A stretch of 64,000 nucleotides of DNA from JBNJGB01 sp051747385 (GCA_051747385.1 JBNJGB010000030.1:19023-83022); one strand, 5' to 3'. Positions 7,176 to 17,166 are shown, numbered from the stretch's first letter. Translations and numbers: made by a program. Notes: generated by a model not told the origin, from the letters alone.

Positions 7176-10100
7176 ATGGAACGCTTCGCCCCCGCCACGC
7201 GCGCCTGGTTCGAGGCCGCCTTCGCAGGGCCCACGCCCGTCCAGCAGCAGGGCTGGGGCCGGATCCTGGACGGCGAGCACGCCCTGCTCGTCGCTCCGAC
7301 GGGCTCCGGGAAGACCCTGGCGGCGTTCCTGGCGGCGCTGGACCGCCTGGGCAGGCTGCCCGAGGACGCAGAGCCCGGCGTCCGCGTGCTGTATGTCTCG
7401 CCGCTCAAGGCCCTGGTCTACGACGTGGAGCGCAACCTCCGGACGCCCCGGGTGGGCATCGCGCGGGCCGCCGAGCGCCTGGGCGAGCCCTTCCGCGTGC
7501 CGCGCGTGGCCGTGCGGACCGGGGACACGACGCAGAAGGAGCGGCGGCTCCAGGCGAAGGACCCGGCGGAGATCCTCGTGACGACGCCGGAGTCGCTCTA
7601 CCTCGTCCTGGGCTCGAAGGCCCGGGAGACGCTGCGGTCCGTGGAGACGGTCGTCGTGGACGAGATCCACGCCCTGGCGCCCACCAAGCGAGGCGCCCAC
7701 CTGGCGCTCTCCCTGGAGCGTCTGGCGCGGCTGACGCGTCACGACCCACAGCGTGTGGGCCTGTCCGCGACGGTACGCCCCATGGACGAGGTGGCGCGCT
7801 TCCTCGGCGGGGACCGGCCGGTTTCTCTCGTCGACACCAGCGCGCGACCGGCCATCGACGTGCAGATCCGGGTCCCCGTGGAGGACATGACGCGGCCGGA
7901 CGAGGGCGACGATGAGGACGACGGCCCCCCGAGCGGCTCCATCCTGGCGCACCGAGCCGAGGAGGCCGTCCCGGAGGCGGAGAAGCGCGCCAGCGTGTGG
8001 CCCGCGATCCACCCGCGGCTCCTCGAGCAGATCCTGGCGCACCGGACCACCATCGTCTTCGTGAACAGCCGCGGCCTGTGCGAGCGGCTGGCGGAGCGCA
8101 TCAACGACCTCGCCGCCCTGCGGGGCATCGAGGGCGAGCTGGTCCGGGCCCACCACGGCAGCGTGGCCCACCGGCAGCGCCGCGAGGTCGAGGAGATGCT
8201 GAAGGACGGGCGGATCCGGGGCATCGTCGCCACCAGCAGCCTGGAGCTGGGCATCGACATGGGCGCCGTGGACCTGGTGCTCCTCGTGGAGTCGCCGGGT
8301 TCGGTGGCGAGCGGTCTGCAGCGCGTCGGTCGCGCCGGCCACCACGTGGGCGAGGTCAGCAAGGGCCGCGTCTACCCCAAGCACCGGGGCGACCTGCTGG
8401 AGGCCGCGGTGGTCGTCCACCAGATGGCCGAGGGGGAGATCGAGCCGCTCCGCGTCCCCCGGAACCCGCTCGACGTGCTCGCGCAGCAGATCGTCGCCGC
8501 GACGGCGGCCGACACGTGGACCGTGGACGACCTGCACGCCGCGGTCCGCCGGGCCGCCCCCTACGCCGAGCTGGCCCGGGGCGTGCTCGTGGGCGTGCTG
8601 GACATGCTCTCGGGCCTCTATCCCTCCAGCGAGTTCGCGGACCTCCGCCCGCGCATCCTGTGGGACCGGGAGACCGGCGAGCTGACGGGACGGCGGGGCG
8701 CGAAGTCCCTGGCGGCCATGAGCGGCGGGACCATCCCCGACCGCGGCCTGTACGGCGTCCACCTGGGGCCGGACGGCCCGCGCGTGGGAGAGCTGGACGA
8801 GGAGATGGTCCACGAGAGCCGCCCGGGACAGACGTTCATGCTCGGGGCGACGACGTGGCGCATCGAGGAGATCACCCGCGACCGCGTGGTGGTGAGCCCT
8901 GCCCCCGGAGAGCCGGGGAAGCTCCCGTTCTGGCACGGCGAGGGCCCCGGGAGGCCCGTGGAGTTGGGGAGGGCGATCGGCGCCTTCGTGCGGGAGCTGG
9001 ACGCCCGCGACGACCCGGAGAGCCGGCTCCAGGAGGCCTGGCGCCTCGACCTGCTCGCCGCGCGGAACCTGGCCGCCTACGTCCGGGAGCAGCGGGAGGC
9101 CACCGGGACGGTCCCCACGGATCGGGCCATCACCGTGGAGCGCTTCCGCGACGAGCTGGGGGACTGGCGCGTCTGCATCCTGTCGCCGTTCGGGGCCCGG
9201 GTGCACGCGCCGTGGGCCCTGGCCATCGAGGCGCGCCTGTCCGCCCGGGCCGGCTTCGACGTGCAGACCATGTGGACCGACGACGGCATCGTGATCCGGC
9301 TCGTGGAGGCCGACGCGGCGCCGGACGAGGACCTGCTGATCCCGGACCCGGAGGAGATCGAGGACCTGGTCGTCGATCAGCTCGGACACTCGTCGCTGTT
9401 CGCCAGCCAGTTCCGGGAGAACGCCGCGCGGGCCCTCCTCCTGCCTCGCCGCAGGCCCGGCTCGCGCACGCCGCTGTGGGCCCAGCGGATGAAGGCCCAG
9501 AACCTCCTGGCGGTGGCCCGGCAGCACCCGTCGTTTCCCATCGTGCTGGAGACCTACCGCTCCTGCCTGCAGGACGTCTTCGACCTGCCGGCGCTCCGAG
9601 CGCTGCTCCACGCCATCCGCCGCCGGGAGGTGCACGTGGAGCCCGTGGAGACGCCGTCCGCCTCGCCCTTCGCCCGGTCGCTGGTCTTCGCGTTCGTAGC
9701 CACCCACATCTACGACGGGGACGCCCCGCTGGCGGAGCGCCGGGCCCAGGCCCTCGCGCTGGACCGGAACATGCTGCGGGAGCTTTTGGGCCACGAGGAG
9801 CTCCGCGAGCTCCTGGACGCCGGGGTGCTCCACCGCCTCGAGGCGGAGCTCCAGCACCTGGCCGAGGATCGGCGGGCGAGGCATCCGGACGGCCTGCACG
9901 ACGTGCTGCGACGGCTGGGGGATCTGACCGCCGAGGAGGCGACCGCCCGCTGCGAGGCGGACGACGCCGGGCCCTGGCTGGAGGAGCTTCGGCGGAGCCG
10001 GCGGGCCATCCCGCTCCAGGTGGCCGGCGAGGATCGTTGGATCGCCATCGAAGACGCCGCCCTGTACCGAGACGCCCTCGGGGCGCAGCCGCCACACGGG

Positions 10101-11591
10101 GTGCCCGACGCGTTCCTGGCGCCCGCCGAGGCGCCCCTCGAACAGCTCGCGCTCCGGTGGGCGCGGACCCACGGACCGTTCGTGACGCGGCACCCGGCCA
10201 CGCGCTGGGGCCTGCCCGCGTCGCGCGTGGACGCGGTGCTCCGCAGGCTGGAGGCCGACGACCGCCTGATGCACGGCGACTTCCGCCCCGGCGGCCACGA
10301 GCGCGAGTGGTGCGACCCGGAGGTCCTCCGGAGGGTGCGCCAGCGGACGCTCGCCAGGCTTCGGAGCGAGGTGGCGCCCGTGGAGCCGGAGGTGCTGGCC
10401 CGCTTCCTCCCGGCCTGGCACGGGATCGGCGAGGACCACCGGGGGCCGGACCGCCTGCACGAGGCCGTGGCCCGGCTGGAGGGGCTCCCCCTGGGCTTCC
10501 GCGACCTGGAGCACGCAGTCCTGCCGGCGCGGGTCCCGGACTTCCACCCGCGGATGCTCGACGAGATGGGCGCCATGGGCCTCGTGGTCTGGATCGGCCA
10601 CGGCGCCCTGGGGCGGAAGGACGGCCGCGTCGCGCTCCACCGGCGCGAGCGGGCGGGGCTGCTCGTAGACCGGCCCGGCCCGTTCGAGCCTCCGAGCCCG
10701 CTCCACGCCCGCATCATGGAGCACCTGGAGCAGCGGGGCGCGTCGTTCTTCACGGAGCTCCTCCTGGCCTGCGACCGCCCCCGCGAGGAGGATCTCCTGG
10801 AGGCCATCTGGGACCTCGTCTGGGCGGGGCGCGTGACGAACGACACCTTCCAGCCCCTCCGGGCCCTGGGTGCGCGGCGAGGACGGGGCCGCCGGGGCGG
10901 AAGCCGGATCGCCCGGGCCGCCGGCGGGCGGTGGTCGCGGGTCGAGGACGTCCTGGGTCCGCCGCCCTCCCCGACCGAGGTGGCGCACGCCCGCGCGACG
11001 ACGCTGCTGGAGCGCCACGGCGTGCTCACCCGGGAGGCCGTGGCCATGGAGGACCTGCCCGGCGGCTTCGCGGGCGTCTACCCGGTCTTGAAGGCCATGG
11101 AGGAGTCCGGCCGCATCCGCCGGGGGTACTTCGTGGAGGGGCTGGGCGGCGCGCAGTTCGCCTGGCCGGGGGCCGTGGACCGTCTCCGGGCGGCGCGACG
11201 CGAGCCGGACGAGGCCGGCGTCTCCGTCCTCGCCGCCACCGATCCGGCCAATCCCTACGGCGTGCTCATCCCCTGGCCCGAGACTGGGCCCGAGGCGGCC
11301 GGGAAGCCTCGCCGGGCGGCCGGCTGCCGGATCGTGCTGGTGGACGACGAGCCGGTGCTGTACCTGGAGAAGGGTGGCCGCTCGCTGCTGACCTTTCCCG
11401 CGGCGGCCGACGAGGGCAAGCTGCTGCCCGCGGCCCGGGCGCTCCGGGAGGTCGCGCGACACCGGCGGGGACGCCTGCTGCACATCGAGCGCATCGACGG
11501 CGAGCCCGCGCGCTCGACCCCCTGGGCCGACCGCCTGCGGGAGGCGGACTTCACCGCCGACCACCGGGGCCTGATGCTGGAGGCGAGATGA
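7176..11591 (+). CDS. lhr: Large helicase-related protein (Lhr), DEAD/DEAH superfamily 2
   Basis: The 1471-residue protein has the size and layout of long Lhr helicases. The first RecA domain has APTGSGKT (40-47), the Walker B box DEIH (162-165) and GLSATVRP. The second has FVNSRGLCERLAERIN, TSSLELGIDMG and RVGRAGHH (from 383). An Lhr-specific winged-helix and beta-barrel region follows, and then the long C-terminal Lhr-CTD (about 870-1471). Lhr is a 3'-to-5' ATP-dependent DNA/DNA-RNA translocase linked to DNA repair. The stop overlaps the next start as ATGA, so the downstream unknown protein is translationally coupled. No nuclease or metallophosphoesterase partner is adjacent. Confidence 0.92.
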   Translation: MERFAPATRAWFEAAFAGPTPVQQQGWGRILDGEHALLVAPTGSGKTLAAFLAALDRLGRLPEDAEPGVRVLYVSPLKALVYDVERNLRTPRVGIARAAERLGEPFRVPRVAVRTGDTTQKERRLQAKDPAEILVTTPESLYLVLGSKARETLRSVETVVVDEIHALAPTKRGAHLALSLERLARLTRHDPQRVGLSATVRPMDEVARFLGGDRPVSLVDTSARPAIDVQIRVPVEDMTRPDEGDDEDDGPPSGSILAHRAEEAVPEAEKRASVWPAIHPRLLEQILAHRTTIVFVNSRGLCERLAERINDLAALRGIEGELVRAHHGSVAHRQRREVEEMLKDGRIRGIVATSSLELGIDMGAVDLVLLVESPGSVASGLQRVGRAGHHVGEVSKGRVYPKHRGDLLEAAVVVHQMAEGEIEPLRVPRNPLDVLAQQIVAATAADTWTVDDLHAAVRRAAPYAELARGVLVGVLDMLSGLYPSSEFADLRPRILWDRETGELTGRRGAKSLAAMSGGTIPDRGLYGVHLGPDGPRVGELDEEMVHESRPGQTFMLGATTWRIEEITRDRVVVSPAPGEPGKLPFWHGEGPGRPVELGRAIGAFVRELDARDDPESRLQEAWRLDLLAARNLAAYVREQREATGTVPTDRAITVERFRDELGDWRVCILSPFGARVHAPWALAIEARLSARAGFDVQTMWTDDGIVIRLVEADAAPDEDLLIPDPEEIEDLVVDQLGHSSLFASQFRENAARALLLPRRRPGSRTPLWAQRMKAQNLLAVARQHPSFPIVLETYRSCLQDVFDLPALRALLHAIRRREVHVEPVETPSASPFARSLVFAFVATHIYDGDAPLAERRAQALALDRNMLRELLGHEELRELLDAGVLHRLEAELQHLAEDRRARHPDGLHDVLRRLGDLTAEEATARCEADDAGPWLEELRRSRRAIPLQVAGEDRWIAIEDAALYRDALGAQPPHGVPDAFLAPAEAPLEQLALRWARTHGPFVTRHPATRWGLPASRVDAVLRRLEADDRLMHGDFRPGGHEREWCDPEVLRRVRQRTLARLRSEVAPVEPEVLARFLPAWHGIGEDHRGPDRLHEAVARLEGLPLGFRDLEHAVLPARVPDFHPRMLDEMGAMGLVVWIGHGALGRKDGRVALHRRERAGLLVDRPGPFEPPSPLHARIMEHLEQRGASFFTELLLACDRPREEDLLEAIWDLVWAGRVTNDTFQPLRALGARRGRGRRGGSRIARAAGGRWSRVEDVLGPPPSPTEVAHARATTLLERHGVLTREAVAMEDLPGGFAGVYPVLKAMEESGRIRRGYFVEGLGGAQFAWPGAVDRLRAARREPDEAGVSVLAATDPANPYGVLIPWPETGPEAAGKPRRAAGCRIVLVDDEPVLYLEKGGRSLLTFPAAADEGKLLPAARALREVARHRRGRLLHIERIDGEPARSTPWADRLREADFTADHRGLMLEAR

Positions 11592-12178
11592 CCCACGAGC
11601 TGAGCCTGGAGGCGTTCGCCGAGCGCTTCATCCTCGCGGCGCTGAGCCCCGAGGTGCTGGCCGGAGCCCTGAACCGGGACCTGGCCGGGCGGACCTTCGA
11701 GACGGAGGAGAAGCAGGGCCCCGTCCGGATCCGGGTCGAGGGGCGCGTGGGCGGCTTCGGCGTCCACACCCTGCCCGCTCTTCGCTACGCCGTCGCGGTG
11801 TCCGTGGAGCTGTCCATCGAGCTCGCAGCGGTCGTGGGCAAGCAGGCGTGGGACGTCCGCGCCCTCGTGCCGTTCCTGATGAAAGTGGAGCCGCGGGCGC
11901 CCCTGACGCTCTACCTGCGCCACACCCCGCCGGCCCCGGAGCACGTGAAGGTGGAGGCCACCCGCCGAAGCCGCACCGGCTTCCTCTGGAGCGAGGTGGA
12001 GGCTCCCCTGCGCGAACAGCTCGCCGCCCAGGTCGAGGAGGGCCTCGCGGAGGGCGAGGCGGCCCGGACCATCGACCTCGGCGCCTTCCTGGCGTCCTCG
12101 TCGCCCGAGCGGCCCCCCGCCGACGCCCCCTCGCCCGAGACCGTCGCCGCCCTCGTGGAGGACATGGGCCTCCTGTGA
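11588..12178 (+). CDS. Uncharacterised protein coupled to lhr
   Basis: This 196-residue protein starts inside the lhr stop (ATGA). I do not recognise a domain. The first 40 residues are helical (LSLEAFAERFILAALSPEVL), the middle has alternating hydrophobic strands (VRIRVEGRVGGFG, RYAVAVSVELSIEL, APLTLYLRHT), and the end is a helix-rich acidic tail (LREQLAAQVEEGLAEGEA). There is no signal peptide, membrane span or metal motif. Overlap with lhr suggests a fixed ratio with the helicase and perhaps a shared repair task. Confidence 0.7.
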   Translation: MTHELSLEAFAERFILAALSPEVLAGALNRDLAGRTFETEEKQGPVRIRVEGRVGGFGVHTLPALRYAVAVSVELSIELAAVVGKQAWDVRALVPFLMKVEPRAPLTLYLRHTPPAPEHVKVEATRRSRTGFLWSEVEAPLREQLAAQVEEGLAEGEAARTIDLGAFLASSSPERPPADAPSPETVAALVEDMGLL

Positions 12179-12376
12179 GCGCGCAGTGGGGTCAAGCCTA
12201 CTCACTTCTCACTTTTCCGACCAGCGTTTGCCGACCAACCGACCGTGGGCATGGCAGTCACCGTGCCGGTGCCGGAGGCCGTTTCCACTACCCGGGTGCG
12301 ACGCTGCGCAGGGGCAGGAGGGTCGAGCCCAGACGCTTCTCGCTCTCCGGCGCAGCTCGCGCCCCGAGCAACGGGA

Positions 12377-12853
12377 CTATTCCGCCTGCGGCGGCTCCGC
12401 GTGCTTGACGACGAGCACCGGGACGTGCGCGCGACGGACGACCTGCTCGGCCACGGAGCCCAGCATCCAGCGCCGGAGCCCCTTCCGACCGTGGCTGCCC
12501 ATGACGATGCGGTCCACCTCGGGTCGGTCGCCGGCCTTCACCAGGGCGTCCACCGGGTGCCCGTCCACCACCTCCACCGAGACCTCCACGTCCGGATGGT
12601 CCTCGCGGAGGGCGGCCCGGGCGGCGGTCAGGGCTCCGGACGCCGTGGCGCGGGCCTGGGACAGGTAGTCGTGCCAGGTGACGCCCGCGGACGCGCCGAT
12701 CTCCCAGTCCTGCTCCTCGTGGAGCATCTCGCTGTTCAACGCGTGCAGCAGGTGCAGGCGCGCGCCGAAGGCCCGGGCGTCGTCGGCCGCCTGGCGCGCG
12801 GCGGCGTCGGAGAAGGACGAGAAGTCGTAGGCGACGATCCAGACCGGCTTCAT
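12377..12853 (-). CDS. Universal stress protein, UspA family
   Basis: The 158-residue single Usp domain begins VWIVAYDFSSFSDAAARQA and ends with the ATP-binding signature GSHGRKGLRRWMLGS followed by VPVLVV, matching the G-2x-G-9x-G(S/T) pattern of ATP-binding Usp proteins. It is a soluble stress-response protein. The start at 12853 is chosen because the fold begins there; the longer frame to 12916 adds an unstructured 21-residue extension. It stands alone between the lhr pair and folA. Confidence 0.85.
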   Translation of the reverse strand: MKPVWIVAYDFSSFSDAAARQAADDARAFGARLHLLHALNSEMLHEEQDWEIGASAGVTWHDYLSQARATASGALTAARAALREDHPDVEVSVEVVDGHPVDALVKAGDRPEVDRIVMGSHGRKGLRRWMLGSVAEQVVRRAHVPVLVVKHAEPPQAE

Positions 12854-13010
12854 CGGGACACTCCGGCAGGTGGGGACAGGGCTCCCCTCCATGATATCAC
12901 CGCCGGCGAGCGCCACTCACCCGGCGGCACCAGCGCGATCCCTCTCGTGTCCCCCACGAGCCCGCCATCCCCTGGCAGCCTCGCCGCCCTGTGCGCCGCG
13001 GGCCTGCCGT

Positions 13011-13505
13011 TCAGACCCGGCGCTCGAGGGTGAGGAAGGTCACGCCGTCGCCCTCCTCGCGCTCGACCTCCACCCACTCGGAGCGCTCGAACTCCGGGAA
13101 GAAGGTGTCGCCCTCCACGTCCCGGTCCACCTCCGTGAGCAGCAGCCGGGTCGCCCTCGGGAGGGCCTCCTCGTACAGGGACGCTCCGCCGATGACCCTC
13201 GGCGCGTCGTCCTCGGTGCGCGCCAGGGCCAGGGCCTCGTCCAGGTCGTGCGCCACCTCGCAGCCCGGGATCTCCAGGTCCCGCCGCCGGCTCACCACGA
13301 TGTTCCGGCGCCCCGGCAGCGGCCGCCCGATGGACTCCCAGGTCCGGCGGCCCATGATGATGGCGTGGCCCATGGTGTTCCGCTTGAAGTGCTTCAGGTC
13401 GCCCGGGATGTGCCACGGGAGGCCGCCGTCCTTCCCGATGACCCCGTTCCGGCTGACGGCGACCACCAGGACCAGCGGCGCGCGGAGGGCGTCTTCTGGG
13501 CTCAT
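13011..13505 (-). CDS. folA: Dihydrofolate reductase
   Basis: The 164-residue protein shows the DHFR core: LVVAVSRNGVIGKDGGLPWH (active-site loop), then DLKHFKRNTMG, MGRRTWESIGRPLPGR and the NADPH-binding VIGGASLYEEAL. It reduces dihydrofolate to tetrahydrofolate with NADPH. Its ATG overlaps the thyA stop (ATGA, 13502-13505), forming the common thyA-folA pair in which the reductase regenerates the folate oxidised by thymidylate synthase. The length is typical of bacterial DHFR. Confidence 0.95.
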   Translation of the reverse strand: MSPEDALRAPLVLVVAVSRNGVIGKDGGLPWHIPGDLKHFKRNTMGHAIIMGRRTWESIGRPLPGRRNIVVSRRRDLEIPGCEVAHDLDEALALARTEDDAPRVIGGASLYEEALPRATRLLLTEVDRDVEGDTFFPEFERSEWVEVEREEGDGVTFLTLERRV

Positions 13506-14347
13506 ACCGCCACCTCGGCCTTGATGTGGGGGTGCGGCTCGTAGCCCTCGAGGCGGAAGTCCTCGTAGCGGAAGCCGAAGATGTCGGTGACGTCCGGGTT
13601 CAGGTGCATGGTCGGGCGCGGCCTCGGCTCGCGCTGAAGTTGCAGCCGCGCCTGGTCCAGGTGGTTCGAGTACAGGTGCGCGTCGCCCAGGGTGTGCACG
13701 AACTCGGCCGGGCGCAGGTCGCACACCTGCGCCACCATCATCAGCAGGAGGCTGTAGCTCGCGATGTTGAACGGCACGCCCAGGAAGACGTCCCCGCTCC
13801 GCTGGTAGAGCTGGCAGGACAGCCGGTCGTCGTCGTGGACGTAGAGCTGGAACAGGGTGTGACACGGGGGCAGCGTCACCTCGCGGGCCTCCCGGGGATG
13901 CCAGCCGGTCACGATGTGCCGGCGGGACCACGGGTGGGTCCGGATCCCCTCGATCAGCTCGGCGATCTGGTCGACGCCGTCGCGCTCGTACGTGCCGTCC
14001 GGCCGCTTCGTCGCCCCGAAGTTCCGCCACTGGTGGCCGTAGATGGGGCCCAGATCGCCGGGCTCCCGCCCGAACCGTGCACACTCCTCGGCGGTGGCCC
14101 AGGCGTTCCAGATGCGGACGCCGTGTGCCTGCAGCGTCTCCACGTGGGTGTCCCCGGAGAGGAACCAGAGCAGCTCGTGGAGGATCGAGCGCAGGTGCAG
14201 CTTCTTCGTCGTCAGGAGGGGGAAGCCCTCCCGCAGGTCGAAGCGCATCTGGTGGCCGAACACGCTCAGGGTGCCGACGCCGGTGCGGTCGGGCCGTCGG
14301 CGTCCCTCGTCCAGGATGCGTCGCAGAAGATCGAGATACGGGGTCAT
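13502..14347 (-). CDS. thyA: Thymidylate synthase
   Basis: The 281-residue ThyA converts dUMP to dTMP using methylene-tetrahydrofolate. Landmarks are DRTGVGTLSVFGHQMRFDL near the start, the nucleophile cysteine in LPPCHTLFQLYV, RSGDVFLGVPFNIASYSLL with the dUMP-binding residues, and HLYSNHLDQ. A stop-start overlap couples it to folA downstream. The gene probably heads a two-gene operon; no strong promoter stands out in the 14348-14529 gap. Confidence 0.96.
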   Translation of the reverse strand: MTPYLDLLRRILDEGRRRPDRTGVGTLSVFGHQMRFDLREGFPLLTTKKLHLRSILHELLWFLSGDTHVETLQAHGVRIWNAWATAEECARFGREPGDLGPIYGHQWRNFGATKRPDGTYERDGVDQIAELIEGIRTHPWSRRHIVTGWHPREAREVTLPPCHTLFQLYVHDDDRLSCQLYQRSGDVFLGVPFNIASYSLLLMMVAQVCDLRPAEFVHTLGDAHLYSNHLDQARLQLQREPRPRPTMHLNPDVTDIFGFRYEDFRLEGYEPHPHIKAEVAV

Positions 14348-14529
14348 GGCGCTCCTCGGCGGGCCGCGAAGTCAATCACGGCGGGCCCGGCCGCGTCCAG
14401 ACCTCCGCCGGCGCCGCCCTGCATCGCCTCCCCGGGTGAATAGCCCAGCCGCGGCGGCGTCACCTGCGTTGACAGCCCGACTCGCGTTCGCCGATCGTCG
14501 GCCAATCGCTCCCGGACAGGAGAGGTCCC

Positions 14530-15618
14530 GTGACCATGAAGCCCGCCCTCCTCGGCCCCCGCCTCGCAGCCCTCGCCGTGCTCCTCCTCGTGGGCTCGTC
14601 CGCTCCGGCCTCGCGCGCAGCCGACGGTCTGACGAACGAAGACCTCGCCATGGCGTGGGCGGATGCGGCGAACCGCAGCGCCTCCGACTTCTCCGAGCAG
14701 CTGGTGGCGCGACTGCACTTCGACGGGGGCGGGAACGCCTACATCCGGCTGCTGGTCACCAACGTGGCCAACGCCGACGGCCGCGCGGAGCTGAAGGCCC
14801 ACGTGACCGTGCCCGGCCACGACAAGCTCCGTCACAAGGTGCGAAAGGGGCGCGGCGACTGGAAGTTCGGCACCGAACGCTTCGACGCGCGGGTGGACGA
14901 CAGCCGCGTGGTCGCCGGCACGGACAAGGCCGAGATCGTCGTGGAGGCGGACGACTACCGGGCCCGCTTCGAGATCGACGTCCGCCACGGCCCGCTCCGC
15001 CCGGCCGGCGGCGGAGGCGACTATGGCCAGGGACGCCGCTATGTCACGACGATCCTGGCCGCCCGCGGTGCGCTCACGGGGGAGGTGATCGTCGGCCGGG
15101 GGGACGACGCCGACCGGCGGGAGGTGAGGGGCTCCGCGTACATGGTCCACCGGGCCGGGAACGTCGCTCCCTACGTCCTGGCGCGGCGCTGGTACAACCT
15201 GCGGGACTTCGGCCCGGAGCAGACGGTCGTCATGAGCGCCTTCGAGCAGGGCGACCGCCTCGGCGGGCGGACCCTGGGCTGGGTCTTCGCCGCCACGGAC
15301 GACGCCCTCGTCGCCTGGGAGCCGGACGTCGCGCTACGGGTGGACGACATCCGCGAAGACGAGAAGTCCCCCTACTCCGTGCCGCGGGTGGTTCACCTCG
15401 AGTCCCGCGAGGGCGACGACGTCCGCGGCGTGATCAAGGCGACCTCCATGCGCGAGCGGAAGGACGACCTGCGCACCCTGAGCAGGGTGGAGCGCTTCGT
15501 CGTGGAGCGGCTGATGAAGCCGTGGACGTACAAGTTCGACGCCCGTTACCTCGTCCGGCGCGGCGGAGAAAGCGCCGCGAAGGGGAAGGGGACCTACGTG
15601 TACCAGCAGCTGAAGTAG
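14530..15618 (+). CDS. Secreted lipocalin-like (Svf1/AttH-type) protein
   Basis: The 362-residue protein has a clean Sec signal peptide (basic MTMKPALLGPR, hydrophobic ALAVLLLVGSSAPA, cleavage near ASRA). The mature part is beta-rich in two halves. The second contains VHRAGNVAPYVLARRWYNL and GRTLGWVFAATDDALVAWE, which resemble the paired lipocalin folds of Svf1/AttH-like proteins; this is a pattern match only. The GTG at 14530 is preferred to the ATG at 14536 because AGGAGAGG sits at the right distance. It is likely periplasmic and may bind a lipid or other hydrophobic ligand. Confidence 0.6.
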   Translation: MTMKPALLGPRLAALAVLLLVGSSAPASRAADGLTNEDLAMAWADAANRSASDFSEQLVARLHFDGGGNAYIRLLVTNVANADGRAELKAHVTVPGHDKLRHKVRKGRGDWKFGTERFDARVDDSRVVAGTDKAEIVVEADDYRARFEIDVRHGPLRPAGGGGDYGQGRRYVTTILAARGALTGEVIVGRGDDADRREVRGSAYMVHRAGNVAPYVLARRWYNLRDFGPEQTVVMSAFEQGDRLGGRTLGWVFAATDDALVAWEPDVALRVDDIREDEKSPYSVPRVVHLESREGDDVRGVIKATSMRERKDDLRTLSRVERFVVERLMKPWTYKFDARYLVRRGGESAAKGKGTYVYQQLK

Positions 15619-15708
15619 CGACCGCGCCCCCATACTCCGGCGGGGACGGCGGCGCCCCAGTGGAAGCGGGAGGACGCCGGCGCCCCGGCGAGTGGAGGAG
15701 AGAGGGGC

Positions 15709-17031
15709 TCAGCCCTCCGCCTGGACACCCTCCGTGAGGTGCGTGACCGGGGACTCGCCGGCCATCACGCGCAGGGTGTTCTTCAACCGCATGTGCTGGA
15801 TGAAGATGTCGTGCTCCTGGATGTGGCCGGGCTCCACGTGGGGGCTCTTGAAGAAGAACGACAGCCACTCCTGGATGCCGCTCCGCTCCTTCCGCTTCGC
15901 CAGGTCCAGGAAGAGCGCCAGGTCCAGCACGATGGGGGCGGCGAGGATCGAGTCCCGGCAGAGGAAGTCCACCTTGATCTGCATCGGGTAGTCGAGCCAG
16001 CCGCGGATGTCGATGTTGTCCCACCCCTCCTTGGCGTCGCCGCGGGGCGGGTAATAGTTGATGCGGACCTTGTGATAGAGGTCGCCGTACAGGTCCGGGT
16101 AGAGGTCGGGCTGGAGGATGGTGTCCAGCACGCCGGACTTGGTGACCTCCTTGGCGCGGAAGCTGTCCGGGTCGTCGAGGACCTCGCCGTCCCGGTTGCC
16201 CAGGATGTTGGTGGAGAACCAACCGGCGACGCCGATCATCCGGGTCTTCAGGCCGGGGGCCAGGATGGTCTTCATCAGGGTCTGGCCCGTCTTGAAGTCC
16301 TTGCCGGCGATGGGCACGCCGTGCTCCTCGGCCAGGGCCTCCAGCGCCAGGCTGTCCGCGGACAGGTTCGGGGCGCCGTTGGCGTAGGGGACGCCCTCCT
16401 TGATGGCCGCGTAGGCGTAGAGCTGGGAGGGCGCGATGGCCGGATCGTCCTCGTCGAGGCCCTTCTCGAAGGCCTCGATGGACTGGTGGCAGGCGGCCGG
16501 CCGGAGGAAGACCTCCGTGGAGCCGCACCACACCATGACCGCCCGGGTGGCGCCGGACTCGTCCAGGGCCCGCCGGATGTCCTCGCGGAGGGCCTCGGCC
16601 AGGGCGCGCTTGCCCTTCTCGGCCTTGACGTGCGGGCCGTCCAGCCGGCGGACGTACTCCTTGTCGAAGGCGGCCTTCATGGGCTTCACGCCGTGGAGGA
16701 AGTCCGCCAGGGGCTCCAGGTCGTGCCGGTCCAGGACCTTCGCGCGCGACGCCGCGTCGAAGACGTCCTCGTCGAAGACGTCCCAGCCCGCGAAGGTCAG
16801 GTCGTCGAGGGTCGCCAGCGGCACCAGGTCCTTGATGAGCGGGCTCCGGCCCTCGGAGCGCTCGCCGAGGCGGATGGTCTGCTGCTGGGTCAGGGAGCCG
16901 ATGGGCCGGGCGAGACCACGGCGGATGGCCTCGACGCCGGCGATGAAGGTCGTGGCGACGGCCCCCATACCGGGTGTGAGGACGAGGAGCTTGCCGTCGG
17001 GGCGGTTGACGGTGGTGCTGGACGCAGCCAT
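15709..17031 (-). CDS. ino1: Myo-inositol-1-phosphate synthase
   Basis: The 440-residue enzyme converts glucose 6-phosphate to inositol 1-phosphate with bound NAD. Seen are the N-terminal Rossmann loop LVLTPGMGAVATTFIAGVEA, the long central insertion, GKDFKTGQTLMKTILAP with the catalytic lysines, GWFSTNILGNRDG, and SKVD-like QIKVDFLCRDSILAAPIVLD. The start at 17031 follows GAGAGG and excludes an unsupported 67-residue extension. An extended -10 promoter lies upstream. The neighbouring glycan operon includes a CDP-glycerol-transferase-like enzyme, so inositol phosphate may feed a surface polymer or phosphatidylinositol. The link is inferred. Confidence 0.9.
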   Translation of the reverse strand: MAASSTTVNRPDGKLLVLTPGMGAVATTFIAGVEAIRRGLARPIGSLTQQQTIRLGERSEGRSPLIKDLVPLATLDDLTFAGWDVFDEDVFDAASRAKVLDRHDLEPLADFLHGVKPMKAAFDKEYVRRLDGPHVKAEKGKRALAEALREDIRRALDESGATRAVMVWCGSTEVFLRPAACHQSIEAFEKGLDEDDPAIAPSQLYAYAAIKEGVPYANGAPNLSADSLALEALAEEHGVPIAGKDFKTGQTLMKTILAPGLKTRMIGVAGWFSTNILGNRDGEVLDDPDSFRAKEVTKSGVLDTILQPDLYPDLYGDLYHKVRINYYPPRGDAKEGWDNIDIRGWLDYPMQIKVDFLCRDSILAAPIVLDLALFLDLAKRKERSGIQEWLSFFFKSPHVEPGHIQEHDIFIQHMRLKNTLRVMAGESPVTHLTEGVQAEG

Positions 17032-17166
17032 GGAGAGCCTCTCGGTTCGAAGGCGCCGGAGGAGCCCGAGGGGCCCCTCGGCGAGTGCGTGTTCCGGTCC
17101 GCCGGACCGGCGGAAGTCGCGCCTCCGCTGGGCGACCGGAGACAGCCGCCGGCAGACGAGGGCGTG

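Noticed and set aside
6042..11564. 1840-residue minus-strand ORF opposite lhr
   Set aside because: It is an antisense frame with Arg/Gly/Pro/His-rich composition caused by extreme GC bias, and it lies over clear lhr codons on the plus strand.
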